In this document: positions 9,064 through 17,009 of the stretch, in pieces
How positions within the stretch are numbered: the first letter of the stretch is position 1
Layout of the letters: every line of letters starts with the position of its first letter
Origin: DATBFX01 sp036558305
GTDB lineage: Bacteria > Chloroflexota > Chloroflexia > Thermomicrobiales > UBA6265
DNA: 35,744 nucleotides
Reading direction: 5' to 3'
Assembly: GCA_036558305.1 (NCBI GenBank)
Contig: DATBFX010000131.1
Span: 1 to 35,744 of the forward strand
Notes under the pieces: model-generated
What the model was told of the DNA's origin: nothing
Seen by the model: the letters and a program-made list of their open reading frames with translations, nothing else
The model's database searches: none
Program-made: the position numbers and the translations under genes

Positions 9064-9107
9064 ATCGCGCCGGGCCGAGCCCGACCGTGGACTCGGCCCG
9101 GCGCGAT
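9064..9107. terminator. Perfect 16-bp GC-rich hairpin between two minus-strand genes
   Basis: ATCGCGCCGGGCCGAG (9064-9079) and its exact complement (9092-9107) flank a 12-base loop. It lies between the end of the Tat-exported protein gene (9169) and the start of the HD-GYP gene (9023). Neither side has a clear U-run, so it may be a factor-assisted terminator, an attenuator in the HD-GYP leader or a dispersed repeat. A smaller hairpin CCGAGCC/GGCTCGG (9153-9167) sits next to it. Confidence 0.55.
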
Positions 9108-9168
9108 CGCACCGTACCGGAGGAGAGGTTCGGGGACCATACCCCGGAGGTCCCGAGCCTGGCTCGGC

Positions 9169-9675
9169 CTAGGGCACGAGCGTCACCCACTCGTTCGCAT
9201 GACCGTCGGCACTCATCCCGAACAGGATGTCGCCCAGCGAGCTGCCGAGCGTCCGCGGCGCGAACGTGACCGTCACCGGCAGCGAGCCATCCTTCGCTGG
9301 CGCGTAGACGTCCACGGTCACCGGCGTCCTCCGGCCATGGCGTTGCAGCGACGACGTCTCGACGAAGTCGATGTCGTACCCCTTGGCGAACCCCAGATCG
9401 GTCAACACCACCCATCCCTGGGAACCCTCGGGGATCGAGATCGTCATCTTGATCGGTCCCGTCGAGGTCAGCAGCATCTTCAGATCGCTGGCGACGAACA
9501 CGTCCGCTAGCTGCCCGTCGATCATCACGACCGGATCGACCCGGCACCAGGACCGGCCGGCGCTCGCGGCCCGGATACCGGTCCCCGCCAGCACGAATCC
9601 TGCCGTCATCGCCGCAAACGTCCGCCGGCTGAATCGCTTCCGCGTCGTGTACGTGTCACTCTGAACGGTTTCCAT
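9169..9675 (-). CDS. Small Tat-exported protein of unknown function
   Basis: This 168-residue protein starts at ATG 9675 with AGGAG about seven bases upstream. Its N-terminus has a twin-arginine signal: basic residues, then FSRRTFAAM, a hydrophobic stretch (about 20-32) and an AXA-type cleavage site near IRAASAG (about 39). The mature part is about 130 residues, predicted mainly beta from alternating hydrophobics (PIKMTISIPEGSQGWVVLTDLG, PVTVTFAPRTLG). I recognise no family. Tat export suggests folding or cofactor binding in the cytoplasm before export. Two cysteine-poor segments and no lipobox argue against a lipoprotein. Confidence 0.75.
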   Translation of the reverse strand: METVQSDTYTTRKRFSRRTFAAMTAGFVLAGTGIRAASAGRSWCRVDPVVMIDGQLADVFVASDLKMLLTSTGPIKMTISIPEGSQGWVVLTDLGFAKGYDIDFVETSSLQRHGRRTPVTVDVYAPAKDGSLPVTVTFAPRTLGSSLGDILFGMSADGHANEWVTLVP

Positions 9676-9891
9676 GTCGCGCTCCTGATCCCTGCACGAT
9701 TGCCACGCCGATCGCCGACCGGACTGCCGTCCTAGTCAGATCGTAGGGGGGAAGGAGCCGCCGGACCATGACCTTCGAGTGGTAAACGCTTCCCGTGACC
9801 AACGTCCTGATGCATGTTCCCGTCTAGGAGCTTCGGGGGGAGCGAGCGGTACCTCGCCGCAGGCCGAGGGAATCCCGACACCGACGACTGA

Positions 9892-10788
9892 TCAGTCCAG
9901 CGCGAACTCGAGGCTGATGTCCAACGCGGGCGCCGAATGCGTCAACGCGCCGACCGAGATCAAATCGACCCCGGTTTCGGCAATCGCCCGGACGGTGCCG
10001 AGCGTCACGCCACCCGAGGCTTCCAGCAACGCCCGGCCGGCGACGATCTCGACGGCGCGGCGCATCGTCGCCGCGTCCATGTTGTCGAGGAGGATGACGT
10101 CGGCTCCCACCGCGAGCGCCTCGTCGACTTCTGCCAGCGTCGTCACCTCCAACTCGATCCGGAGGGTGTGGGGGGCAAACGCGCGCGCCTGGCAGACCGC
10201 GCGCCGGACCCGATCGGCACCGCCCACCGCCGCCAGGTGGTTGTCCTTGATCAGCACCCCGTCGGCAAGTCCGGCCCGGTGGTTGTGCCCGCCGCCGTCC
10301 CGCACCGCCTGCTTCTCCAACTGACGCAGACCCGGCGTCGTCTTTCGCGTATCGATGATCCTCGCCTTCGTTCCCGCGACCGCTTCGACGTAGCGCTCCG
10401 TCGCCGTCGCCACGCCCGAAAGCCGCTGGATCAGATTGAGCGCGACCCGCTCCGCCGTGAGGAGACTCCGCGCCGGCCCGGCCAGATCGGCGATGACCGT
10501 TTGCGCGGTCACGCGCGTCCCGTCGGAGATCGTCGGCGAAAAGGTGATCTCGGGATCGACTCGCCGAAAGACGAATCCGGCAACACCGAGCCCGGAAACG
10601 ACCCCATCGGCCTTGACCACCATCGTCGCCTTCGCGATGGCGTCCGCGGGCACCGTCGCCAGGGTCGTCACGTCACCGGTGCCGATGTCCTCCGCTAAAG
10701 CCAAATCGACGATCGCTTCCCACCCGGTCCGCCCGAACCCGCCCATGTCCTTGACGTCTCCCAAATTTGCGTCGGTTGCGGCGATCAT
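9892..10788 (-). CDS. nadC: Nicotinate-nucleotide pyrophosphorylase (carboxylating)
   Basis: NadC converts quinolinate and phosphoribosyl pyrophosphate to nicotinate mononucleotide, releasing CO2, in de novo NAD synthesis. The 298-residue length matches the family. Recognisable blocks are AEDIGTGDVTT (32-42), LNLIQRLSGVAT, the basic active-site stretch DTRKTTPGLRQLEKQAVRDGGGHNHR, the LIKDNH segment and the C-terminal LLDNM and EASGGV blocks. It is the last gene of a minus-strand cluster with pncC, an M16 peptidase and a GNAT protein; a 121-bp gap holding a dispersed hairpin repeat separates it from the GNAT gene. nadA and nadB are not in the window. Confidence 0.96.
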   Translation of the reverse strand: MIAATDANLGDVKDMGGFGRTGWEAIVDLALAEDIGTGDVTTLATVPADAIAKATMVVKADGVVSGLGVAGFVFRRVDPEITFSPTISDGTRVTAQTVIADLAGPARSLLTAERVALNLIQRLSGVATATERYVEAVAGTKARIIDTRKTTPGLRQLEKQAVRDGGGHNHRAGLADGVLIKDNHLAAVGGADRVRRAVCQARAFAPHTLRIELEVTTLAEVDEALAVGADVILLDNMDAATMRRAVEIVAGRALLEASGGVTLGTVRAIAETGVDLISVGALTHSAPALDISLEFALD

Positions 10789-10817
10789 CGCCTCTCCGAC
10801 CTCCTAAGGTCACGGGA

Positions 10818-10894
10818 GAGACCCTTCGCTGGCGTTCAGGATGACGGGAGGAAGGGCGTCCTCAAACCGTCATCCTGAGCTTGCGATGGATCTC
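10818..10894. repeat. Dispersed hairpin repeat (GTCATCCTGAG type)
   Basis: Outer arms GAGACCCTTCGC and GCGATGGATCTC and inner arms TTCAGGATGAC and GTCATCCTGA form an imperfect 77-bp palindrome between the GNAT gene and nadC. Inverted repeats built on GTCATCCTGAGC...GGATCTC are widespread intergenic elements in bacteria. It could form a hairpin in the polycistronic transcript and alter nadC expression. Confidence 0.7.
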
Positions 10895-10909
10895 ACTTCG
10901 TCGGCTTCA

Positions 10910-11425
10910 TCAACCACCCGGAGGTTTCGGCAACGGCGCATGCCACCCTAACCGGTAGCGCACCACACCGTCCGGCCGCGTCCGCTTGCCGACGAGCTTG
11001 AACCCGCACGCGTTGTAGAACCCGACCGCTCCGTCGTCGGTCTCGACCACCAGCGGTCGCCGCCCGGAGCGCAGCAGCGCGTCGTAGAGACAGGCGCGGC
11101 CATGTCCCCGCCGGCGATGCGCCTCGTCAACGGCCAGACAGGCGATCTCGTTCATCAGGTTGGCTTTGCGCAGCACGTAGACGGCCGCCAACTCCTCACC
11201 CGCGAAAAGCCCAAAGACGGCGGCATCGGCATCGGATCGTGCTTCGGCGATGATCTTCCGGCCGCGCTCGACCGTCCCCGCTCCCGTCGCCGCCGCGACG
11301 ATGACCGCCGCCGCCTCGTCGTGCGCCGGATCAAGCGGTGCGATCGACACGGCCGCCGTCCCGCCGGCGGTGCTGTTGCCTACGACGACGTCAGAGTTTG
11401 AGGAGGTCTGCGAAGGAGTTGTCAT
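10910..11425 (-). CDS. GNAT-family N-acetyltransferase
   Basis: A 171-residue protein of the GCN5-related acetyltransferase fold, transferring acetyl from acetyl-CoA to an unknown amine. The acetyl-CoA binding loop is visible as RRRGHGRA (Q/R-x-x-G-x-G/A) after the beta strand EIACLAVDEAHR, and a C-terminal block AVGFYNACGFKLVGKR is typical. Its start lies inside the end of the M16 peptidase gene (35-base overlap), indicating translational coupling; a later start after the low-complexity N-terminus (residues 1-25) is possible. Substrate cannot be told from sequence. Confidence 0.85.
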   Translation of the reverse strand: MTTPSQTSSNSDVVVGNSTAGGTAAVSIAPLDPAHDEAAAVIVAAATGAGTVERGRKIIAEARSDADAAVFGLFAGEELAAVYVLRKANLMNEIACLAVDEAHRRRGHGRACLYDALLRSGRRPLVVETDDGAVGFYNACGFKLVGKRTRPDGVVRYRLGWHAPLPKPPGG

Positions 11426-12668
11426 CGCCGTACGGTCCGATCAACGCCAGATTCATCCTGTCGGTCTGGAAAAGCTCCTCGGCCAATGCTTTGACCTCGG
11501 CGGCGGTGACCGCTTCGATTTTGGCCATCACCTCCTCGGGCGTCCGGATCTCCCCGTAAGTGAGTTCCTGGCTGCCGACCCAGGAGGCGACCGACTTGCT
11601 GTCCTCCAACCCCATCAGCAACCGGCCCTGGCGAAGGTCCTTCGTCCGTCGCAGCTCCTCCTCCGGCACGCCGTCGTCCCTTAGCTTGCGCAGTTCCTCG
11701 ACGATGGCACCGATCGTCTCCTCGACCCGCTCGAGATCGGTTCCAGCGTAGACGACGCCTTGCCCGACGTCCTCGTACGGCCGGAAGTAGCCGTAGACCG
11801 AATAGACGAGGCCGCGCTTCTCGCGAATCTCCTGGAAGAGCCGCGAGCTCATCCCGGAGGAGAGGATCGCCTCAATCGTCCCTTGCACATACCGGCGCTC
11901 GGTGCTGTACGGAAGCGCCGGCATCGCCACACAGAGATGCGCTTGCTCCGTCTCCCGCTCGACGACCCGAACCCGCGCCTCTCGCTGTTCTACCGTAGCC
12001 GGTGTGTATTCGTCTCCGGGGAGGTCGGGGCGTAGATCGCCGAAATACTGCTCCGTCAGCGCCACCACCTCCGCATGCCGAACGTCGCCGCCGGCGGCCA
12101 CCACCAGGCGCTCCGGCCGGTAGTTGCGCCGCCAGTAGTCGACCATCGCCTCGCGGGTGATCGCGCCGACGGTCTCTTCGCTGCCGGCGATGTTCCGTCC
12201 GACCGGGTCCTCCCCCCAGACGACCTCGTCGATCACGTCGTGGACGAGGTCCTCCGGCGCATCCTCGATCGACCGGATCTCTTCGAAGATGACCGATCGC
12301 TCCTTGTCCAGTTCGGTCTGGTCGATCAGCGAATGGCGGAGGATGTCGGCGAGCACGTCGTAGGCGAGCTTGAAGTGCGTGCTCGGTACCTTGCACCAGT
12401 AGTTGGTCGATTCGCGGCCCGTCGCCGCGTTCAGGATGCCACCGACCCCTTCGAGTTCCTGCGACACCATCATCGGGTCGGGCCGGCGCTCCGTCCCTTT
12501 GAAGAGCATGTGCTCCAGAAAATGCGAGGCCCCGGCGATCTTCGCCTGCTCGTAGCGAGAGCCGACACCGTAGTAGAAGATCAAACTCGCCGAGCGAACG
12601 CCGCTCATCGGCCCGGTCACGACCCGGACGCCGTTCGCCAGAACGGACTTTTCGTAGAGATCAGGCAA
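11391..12668 (-). CDS. M16 family zinc metallopeptidase (processing-peptidase type)
   Basis: A 425-residue insulinase/mitochondrial processing peptidase-like protein. The inverted zinc motif HxxEH is H49-F-L-E52-H53, and the third ligand is likely E129 (IFEEIRS). Further family blocks are GGILNAATGRESTNY and the C-terminal RGLVYSVYGYF. Length equals a one-subunit bacterial M16B protein. The start is TTG at 12668 with AAGGAG six bases upstream; it overlaps the end of pncC by 8 bases. No signal peptide is visible, so it should be cytoplasmic, as for relatives of the YmxG/PepR type. An arginine/tyrosine pair typical of the inactive partner is not obvious. Confidence 0.93.
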   Translation of the reverse strand: MPDLYEKSVLANGVRVVTGPMSGVRSASLIFYYGVGSRYEQAKIAGASHFLEHMLFKGTERRPDPMMVSQELEGVGGILNAATGRESTNYWCKVPSTHFKLAYDVLADILRHSLIDQTELDKERSVIFEEIRSIEDAPEDLVHDVIDEVVWGEDPVGRNIAGSEETVGAITREAMVDYWRRNYRPERLVVAAGGDVRHAEVVALTEQYFGDLRPDLPGDEYTPATVEQREARVRVVERETEQAHLCVAMPALPYSTERRYVQGTIEAILSSGMSSRLFQEIREKRGLVYSVYGYFRPYEDVGQGVVYAGTDLERVEETIGAIVEELRKLRDDGVPEEELRRTKDLRQGRLLMGLEDSKSVASWVGSQELTYGEIRTPEEVMAKIEAVTAAEVKALAEELFQTDRMNLALIGPYGDDNSFADLLKL

Positions 12669-13221
12669 CGGTTACTCCTTCGGTTTCTGCTCGACGGATA
12701 AGCGACCGCTCGACCCGTTCCAGCAGTGTCTCCAATGCGGCGGCAGCGGCGGCGGCGACGACCGCCGTGCGATTTCCCGCGAAATGGTGCTCCTGGCAGT
12801 CCACACCGCCGACGCCGGCCACCGCGACGTAGACGAGCCCGACCGGTTTGCGCGCGGTCGCCCCACCAGGTCCGGCGATCCCGGTCGTCGATACCGCCAC
12901 GTCCGCCCCGAAGACCCGGCGCGCGCCCTCGGCCATCGCCCGCGCGCATTCCTCGCTGACGGCACCGCGCGTCTCGATGATCTCCGCCGGGACGCCGAGC
13001 AACCCGATCTTCGCCTCGTTCGCATAGGCGACGATGCTGCCCAGAAAGTAGGTAGAGCTGCCGGCGATCGAGGTGATCCGGTGCGCCACCTCACCGCCCG
13101 AGCACGACTCGGCCGCCGCGATCTTCAGACGCGGGGAATCGGCCAGGAGCCGGTTGAGCCGGACCTCGGGGAGCGCCTGGCGATCCTGACGTTCGGGTTC
13201 GGTCTGCGGAGTCGCGGTCAC
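12661..13221 (-). CDS. pncC: Nicotinamide-nucleotide amidase (CinA C-terminal domain)
   Basis: A stand-alone CinA-C domain of 186 residues. PncC hydrolyses nicotinamide mononucleotide to nicotinate mononucleotide and ammonia, recycling the NMN made by DNA ligase. Family blocks present are AAESCSGGEVAHRIT (35-49), GSSTYFLGSIVAYANEAK, LGV...I..GAVSEECARAMAEGA and STTGIAGPGGAT. The usual N-terminal MoaB-like half of full CinA is absent, so this is the amidase-only form. The start is GTG 13221. Its product is also the product of NadC, encoded three genes downstream, so the cluster feeds the nicotinate mononucleotide pool from two sides. Confidence 0.93.
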   Translation of the reverse strand: MTATPQTEPERQDRQALPEVRLNRLLADSPRLKIAAAESCSGGEVAHRITSIAGSSTYFLGSIVAYANEAKIGLLGVPAEIIETRGAVSEECARAMAEGARRVFGADVAVSTTGIAGPGGATARKPVGLVYVAVAGVGGVDCQEHHFAGNRTAVVAAAAAAALETLLERVERSLIRRAETEGVTVA

Positions 13222-13330
13222 GGGGTCGATCGGTGCCTCTCGTCGACGTGCGAGCGTCGATCACAAGGCGGCGAGTATAGCACCGGGATCGGTGCCCGTC
13301 TGAACGACCGGTGACATCACCGCCGTCGAT

Positions 13331-13360
13331 TTGACGTTAACTCGGACGGAGCCCCATGAT
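13331..13360 (+). promoter_or_regulatory. Candidate promoter of the LuxR/ATPase regulator
   Basis: TTGACG (13331-13336), an 18-bp spacer and CATGAT (13355-13360) lie in the divergent gap between pncC and the regulator. A start near 13367 would give a leader of about 27 bases before the ATG at 13394. Motif match only. Confidence 0.4.
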
Positions 13361-13393
13361 GCACGAACACGAGGACACGAGAGGCACGCTCCG

Positions 13394-15928
13394 ATGACGA
13401 GCCCTTCGGCCAACCTGGCGTCAACCAGTGCCACCGCACTTCCTCCCCTGCCGCGTCCGTTGACGCCGCTGATCGGCCGGGAGCGGGAATTGGAAACGGC
13501 GACGGAACTGCTGCGCCGGCAGGACGCGCGTCTCGTGACCTTTACTGGGCCCGGCGGGGTCGGCAAGACGCGGCTCGCCTTGCAGGTAGCGTCCTCGTTG
13601 CGGGCCGCGCCGGATCGCGCGGTCGACGTCGGCTTCGTCCCGTTGACCCAGATTCGCGATCCGCACCTCGTCATGCCCACGATTGCCCAGGCGCTCAACG
13701 TCCGTGGCGGTGGCGAGGATCGGATCGGCGAGCGTTTGATCGAAGTTCTCGGCGGGCGCCCGGTGCTGCTCGTGCTCGACAACTTCGAACAAGTCCTGGA
13801 CGCCGCCCCGTCGGTCGCCGAACTTTTGGCCACCTGTCCACCGCTACGGATCCTCGTCACAAGCCGGGCACCGCTTCGCGTTCGCGGCGAGCGCACGTTT
13901 CCCGTCGGTCCTCTGGGACCCTCCGACGTCGCGCACGCGGCAGCGGTCTCGCTCTTCCTCGATCGCGCCCGTCGCGCCAATCCCGACCTCGTGGTACACG
14001 ACGACGACCTCGCCGTCTTCGCGGAGATTTGCGCGCGTTTGGACGGGCTTCCCCTCGCGATCGAATTGGCGGCGGCGCGGTGCCGCGTCCTGTCCCCCCC
14101 GGCTTTGCGCGCGCGCCTGCAACACCGGTTGCCGTTCCTCGTCGGCGGCCCCCGAGACCGACCGACACACCAGCAAACACTGCGGGATACGATCGCCTGG
14201 AGCTACGACCTTCTGCCACCCGAGGCGCAAGAGATCTTTCGCCGCTTCTCGGTTTTCGCCGGAGGGGCGACACTCGACGCCGTCGAGGCCGTCTGCAGGA
14301 CGGAGGGGGCAGGGGTCAGGGGACGGGGGGCAGGAGAAGGCTCTCGTCCTGTTCCCTGTTCCCTGACGCCTGTTCCCTCGAACGTCCTGGACGCCCTTGC
14401 CACGCTCGTTGAACAGCAATTGGTCGGGGACGAACAGCAGTCGGAAGCGGTTCACGAGTCCGAGGACGGCCGGTACGGCATGCTCGAGACGATCCGAGAA
14501 TTCGCGTCGGATCGCCTCGCCGCTTCCGGAGAAACGGATCGGGTTCGGGCGGGGCACGCGGCCTACTACTCGACGGTGGCCGCCGCACTGGTACCAGACA
14601 TGATCGGACGGCGGCAGGCAACGGGTTTGGATCGGGTACGGGCGGAAATCGACAATCTGCGTGCGATGTTGGTCTGGAACGCGACGACGAACTGGCATTG
14701 CCTTTCGATCGACGCGTTCGAGACGATGGTGCAGTTCTGGCTCGTGCGCGGTCCGCTGGCCGAGGCGCGCGATTGGTGCGATCGCATCGTCACCGAAGGC
14801 ACGTCGCTTGGCACCGCCGACCGGGCCAGGCTCCTCCACCTCGCGGCGAACGTGGCTCGGCAGCAGCGCGACTTCGACACGGCAACGACACGTTACGAGC
14901 AGAGTCTCGCGCTCAGCCGGGCGGCCGGCGACTCGCTCGGCATCGCCCGCACGCTGCAAGCACTGGCGGTGACGGCGAGTCAACGCGGCGACCTCGCACG
15001 TTCGGGGGAGCTTTCCGAGCAAGCCCTCGACCTCTTTCGGAACCTGGGGGACAGGCCGGGGATCGCCCGCTGCACCTACAACCTGGGCGCCGTGGCCGTG
15101 CGGCAGGGCCAGCACCCACGGGCGCGCGATCTTTTGACCGAGGCGTTGACGATTTTCCGCCATGTCGGCGACGACGACCGCGCCGCCAGCGCGCTCTACT
15201 TCCTCGGCGAGGTCGCCCTAAGTCAGGGCGACCTCGATCGGGCCGCATCGTTCAACGCGGAGGCGGTCGCCATCTGGCGCCGGCTCGGCGCGTCGCAGAC
15301 CGTCGGCCATGCCCTCTACGGTCAGGCAAAGATCGCGCGCGCGAAGGGCGAACGCGTGCGCGCGGTCGAACTGCTCAGGGAGAGCATGGCGCTTGGGCGC
15401 ACCGAGAACGACGCCTGGCACCTGGCACGGTGCCTCCTGGACTTGGCCCAGATGGCATCGGATGCCGGCTCTCCGTCGCGAGCGGCCGCCCTCCTCGGCG
15501 CGGCCGACCGCCTGCACGAGTGGCGTGCCTTGCCCCTTCGCCCCGACGAACGGTCAGCCGTCGAGGGAGTCATCCGTCGCGTCCATTCCGATCTTGGCGC
15601 TGAGGGATTCGATGCGGCCACCCTCGACGGCCGCCTCCTGACTCCCGAGCAGATCGAGACCGAAGTGGCCGCGCTCGCCGCGGGATTGTCGTCCGCCGCC
15701 ACACCCGAAACGGAAGATCCCGCCGGCGCCTTCGGCCTGACGCCGCGCGAGTTCGACGTGCTTCTCCTGATCGCCAGGGGGATGTCGGACCGGGAGATCG
15801 GCGAGACGCTCTACATCAGCCATCACACCGTGATGGTCCACGTCCGGAACTTGCTGGCGAAGTTGGAGGTCCCATCGCGCACCGCCGCCGCCCACCTCGC
15901 CCTGCGGCGCGGTCTGGCCAAACCGTGA
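13394..15928 (+). CDS. LuxR-type regulator with STAND ATPase and TPR domains
   Basis: A cytoplasmic transcription regulator of 844 residues. It has an N-terminal STAND/NB-ARC ATPase with Walker A TGPGGVGKT (51-59) and Walker B VLLVLDNFEQ (124-133). Sensor block ILVTSRAPLRV (153-163) and GLPLAIELAAARC (218-230) follow. Next is a winged-helix part, then TPR-like repeats (about 480-720). A C-terminal LuxR helix-turn-helix (about 778-840, LTPREFDVLLLIARGMSDREIGETLYISHHTVMVHVRNL) ends it. Residues about 302-328 are encoded by a hairpin repeat inserted in the gene. The ATG at 13394 with GAGG nine bases upstream is preferred over TTG 13331. Such proteins bind an inducer, hydrolyse ATP and activate nearby genes; the signal here is unknown. 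Confidence 0.93.
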   Translation: MTSPSANLASTSATALPPLPRPLTPLIGRERELETATELLRRQDARLVTFTGPGGVGKTRLALQVASSLRAAPDRAVDVGFVPLTQIRDPHLVMPTIAQALNVRGGGEDRIGERLIEVLGGRPVLLVLDNFEQVLDAAPSVAELLATCPPLRILVTSRAPLRVRGERTFPVGPLGPSDVAHAAAVSLFLDRARRANPDLVVHDDDLAVFAEICARLDGLPLAIELAAARCRVLSPPALRARLQHRLPFLVGGPRDRPTHQQTLRDTIAWSYDLLPPEAQEIFRRFSVFAGGATLDAVEAVCRTEGAGVRGRGAGEGSRPVPCSLTPVPSNVLDALATLVEQQLVGDEQQSEAVHESEDGRYGMLETIREFASDRLAASGETDRVRAGHAAYYSTVAAALVPDMIGRRQATGLDRVRAEIDNLRAMLVWNATTNWHCLSIDAFETMVQFWLVRGPLAEARDWCDRIVTEGTSLGTADRARLLHLAANVARQQRDFDTATTRYEQSLALSRAAGDSLGIARTLQALAVTASQRGDLARSGELSEQALDLFRNLGDRPGIARCTYNLGAVAVRQGQHPRARDLLTEALTIFRHVGDDDRAASALYFLGEVALSQGDLDRAASFNAEAVAIWRRLGASQTVGHALYGQAKIARAKGERVRAVELLRESMALGRTENDAWHLARCLLDLAQMASDAGSPSRAAALLGAADRLHEWRALPLRPDERSAVEGVIRRVHSDLGAEGFDAATLDGRLLTPEQIETEVAALAAGLSSAATPETEDPAGAFGLTPREFDVLLLIARGMSDREIGETLYISHHTVMVHVRNLLAKLEVPSRTAAAHLALRRGLAKP
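14304..14378 (+). repeat. Hairpin element inside the LuxR regulator gene
   Basis: Two 33-base arms (14304-14336 and 14346-14378) flank a 9-base loop. The left arm is G-rich (AGGGGTCAGGGG); the right arm carries CTGTTCCCTGTTCCCTGACG. Apart from two G-G positions, all differences between the arms are G-U pairs in RNA, so the messenger could fold into a nearly continuous stem. The element is 75 bp (25 codons) and keeps the reading frame. It encodes a low-complexity loop (EGAGVRGRGAGEGSRPVPCS) between the winged-helix segment and the following LDALATLVEQQLV block, where relatives have only a few residues. Confidence 0.8.
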
Positions 15929-15938
15929 CGGCCGCCCT

Positions 15939-16712
15939 CTACCCCTCCGGTGTGAAGTACAGATAGTCCTCCGCGAACTCGACCGGCGGGTTGGCCCGCT
16001 GGCCGTCCTTGGACGCCCATTCGCGAATCGGTTCGGAGGGATCCCAGTCCCCCATCTGGCTGGCGTGGGCCTTGAGGGCGGCGATCTTGCGGTCCAGGTA
16101 CGGCCCGATATCGACGAAGGTGTCGGCATTCGGCGATCCCGAGATGTAGAGCTCCTTGACCTTGTGCGGTTCCAGCCCCTCGGCCAGCAACTCCGGGAAA
16201 TAGTTGCGGTTCCCCACCGCCGGATAGAGCGCGGCCAGGACCACCTCGCCCGCCGCCCGGTGGTCCGGGTGATTGATGTACCAGGGAGCGTGCCAGTAGA
16301 CCGTCGGGTCGCCGCACACCACCGTCGTCGGTTTGAGCTGGCGGATGACGCGAACGACGTCGCGCCGCAACTCGAGGTCCGCCACCAGCAGACCGTCCGG
16401 CCGGCCCAGGAAGATGACTTCCTTGACGCCGACCACCGCCGCGGCCGCGCGCTGCTCCTTTTCCCGGATCTTGACCAACCGCTCCGGCGACATCTCCGGA
16501 TCGTGGCTGCCCTTGTCGCCATTGGTCAGCAAGACGTAGACGACCTCGTGCCCCTCGTCCGTCCACCTGGCGACGGTGCCGGCACAGGAAAAGTCCGGAT
16601 CATCGGGATGGGCGAAGATGACGGCCACCTTCTTGTGTTCCGGCGCTTCCCCGTTGCCTTCCTTCGCGGTCCCATCCGAAGGGACCTCGCCGATCTGTTC
16701 GCTGTCTGACAT
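15939..16712 (-). CDS. PIG-L family deacetylase
   Basis: A 257-residue zinc-dependent de-N-acetylase of the PIG-L/LmbE fold, cleaving N-acetyl groups from amino-sugar conjugates. The metal motif AHPDD is at 34-38, followed by DFSCAGTVARW. A second metal-binding region is NHPDHRAAG. The ending is WASKDGQRANPPVEFAEDYLYF. The family includes mycothiol and bacillithiol deacetylases and antibiotic-pathway enzymes; the substrate here is open. The ATG at 16712 is preferred over 16754 because the extra 14 residues look random. It converges on the LuxR regulator with 10 bases between stops and is divergent from the dtxR-type gene. Confidence 0.9.
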   Translation of the reverse strand: MSDSEQIGEVPSDGTAKEGNGEAPEHKKVAVIFAHPDDPDFSCAGTVARWTDEGHEVVYVLLTNGDKGSHDPEMSPERLVKIREKEQRAAAAVVGVKEVIFLGRPDGLLVADLELRRDVVRVIRQLKPTTVVCGDPTVYWHAPWYINHPDHRAAGEVVLAALYPAVGNRNYFPELLAEGLEPHKVKELYISGSPNADTFVDIGPYLDRKIAALKAHASQMGDWDPSEPIREWASKDGQRANPPVEFAEDYLYFTPEG

Positions 16713-17009
16713 TCGAGGGGCGCTCCATTCCGTTGCAGCGATCGTCCAGAACATCCGTCACGAAGCTTACGCACCCCGGCGCGGCGAAACAACCGGCTAT
16801 GGCTGGCCGCACCCCAGCCGGTCGACTCCGGCTCCCCTTGCCGCGACCTTGACAACCGTCCGGCGCGACGACGACGATTCCTCCGTGGCATTCCGGACGT
16901 CGCTCCTCTCCGATCGTCACGACGGCAGCGAGGACATCGCCCTGAGGGCACCCGGATCGCGACCGACCACCGTTGTTCGAGCCGCTCCGCCGCGCTGCCA
17001 AGTGACGCC

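Noticed and set aside
12661..13221. Full-length CinA competence-damage protein
   Set aside because: Only the C-terminal amidase domain is present; the N-terminal MoaB-like half is missing, and the upstream sequence does not encode it.
14304..14378. Frameshift or sequencing error in the LuxR regulator
   Set aside because: The inserted stretch is a 75-bp palindrome that keeps the frame, and conserved sequence resumes directly after it.
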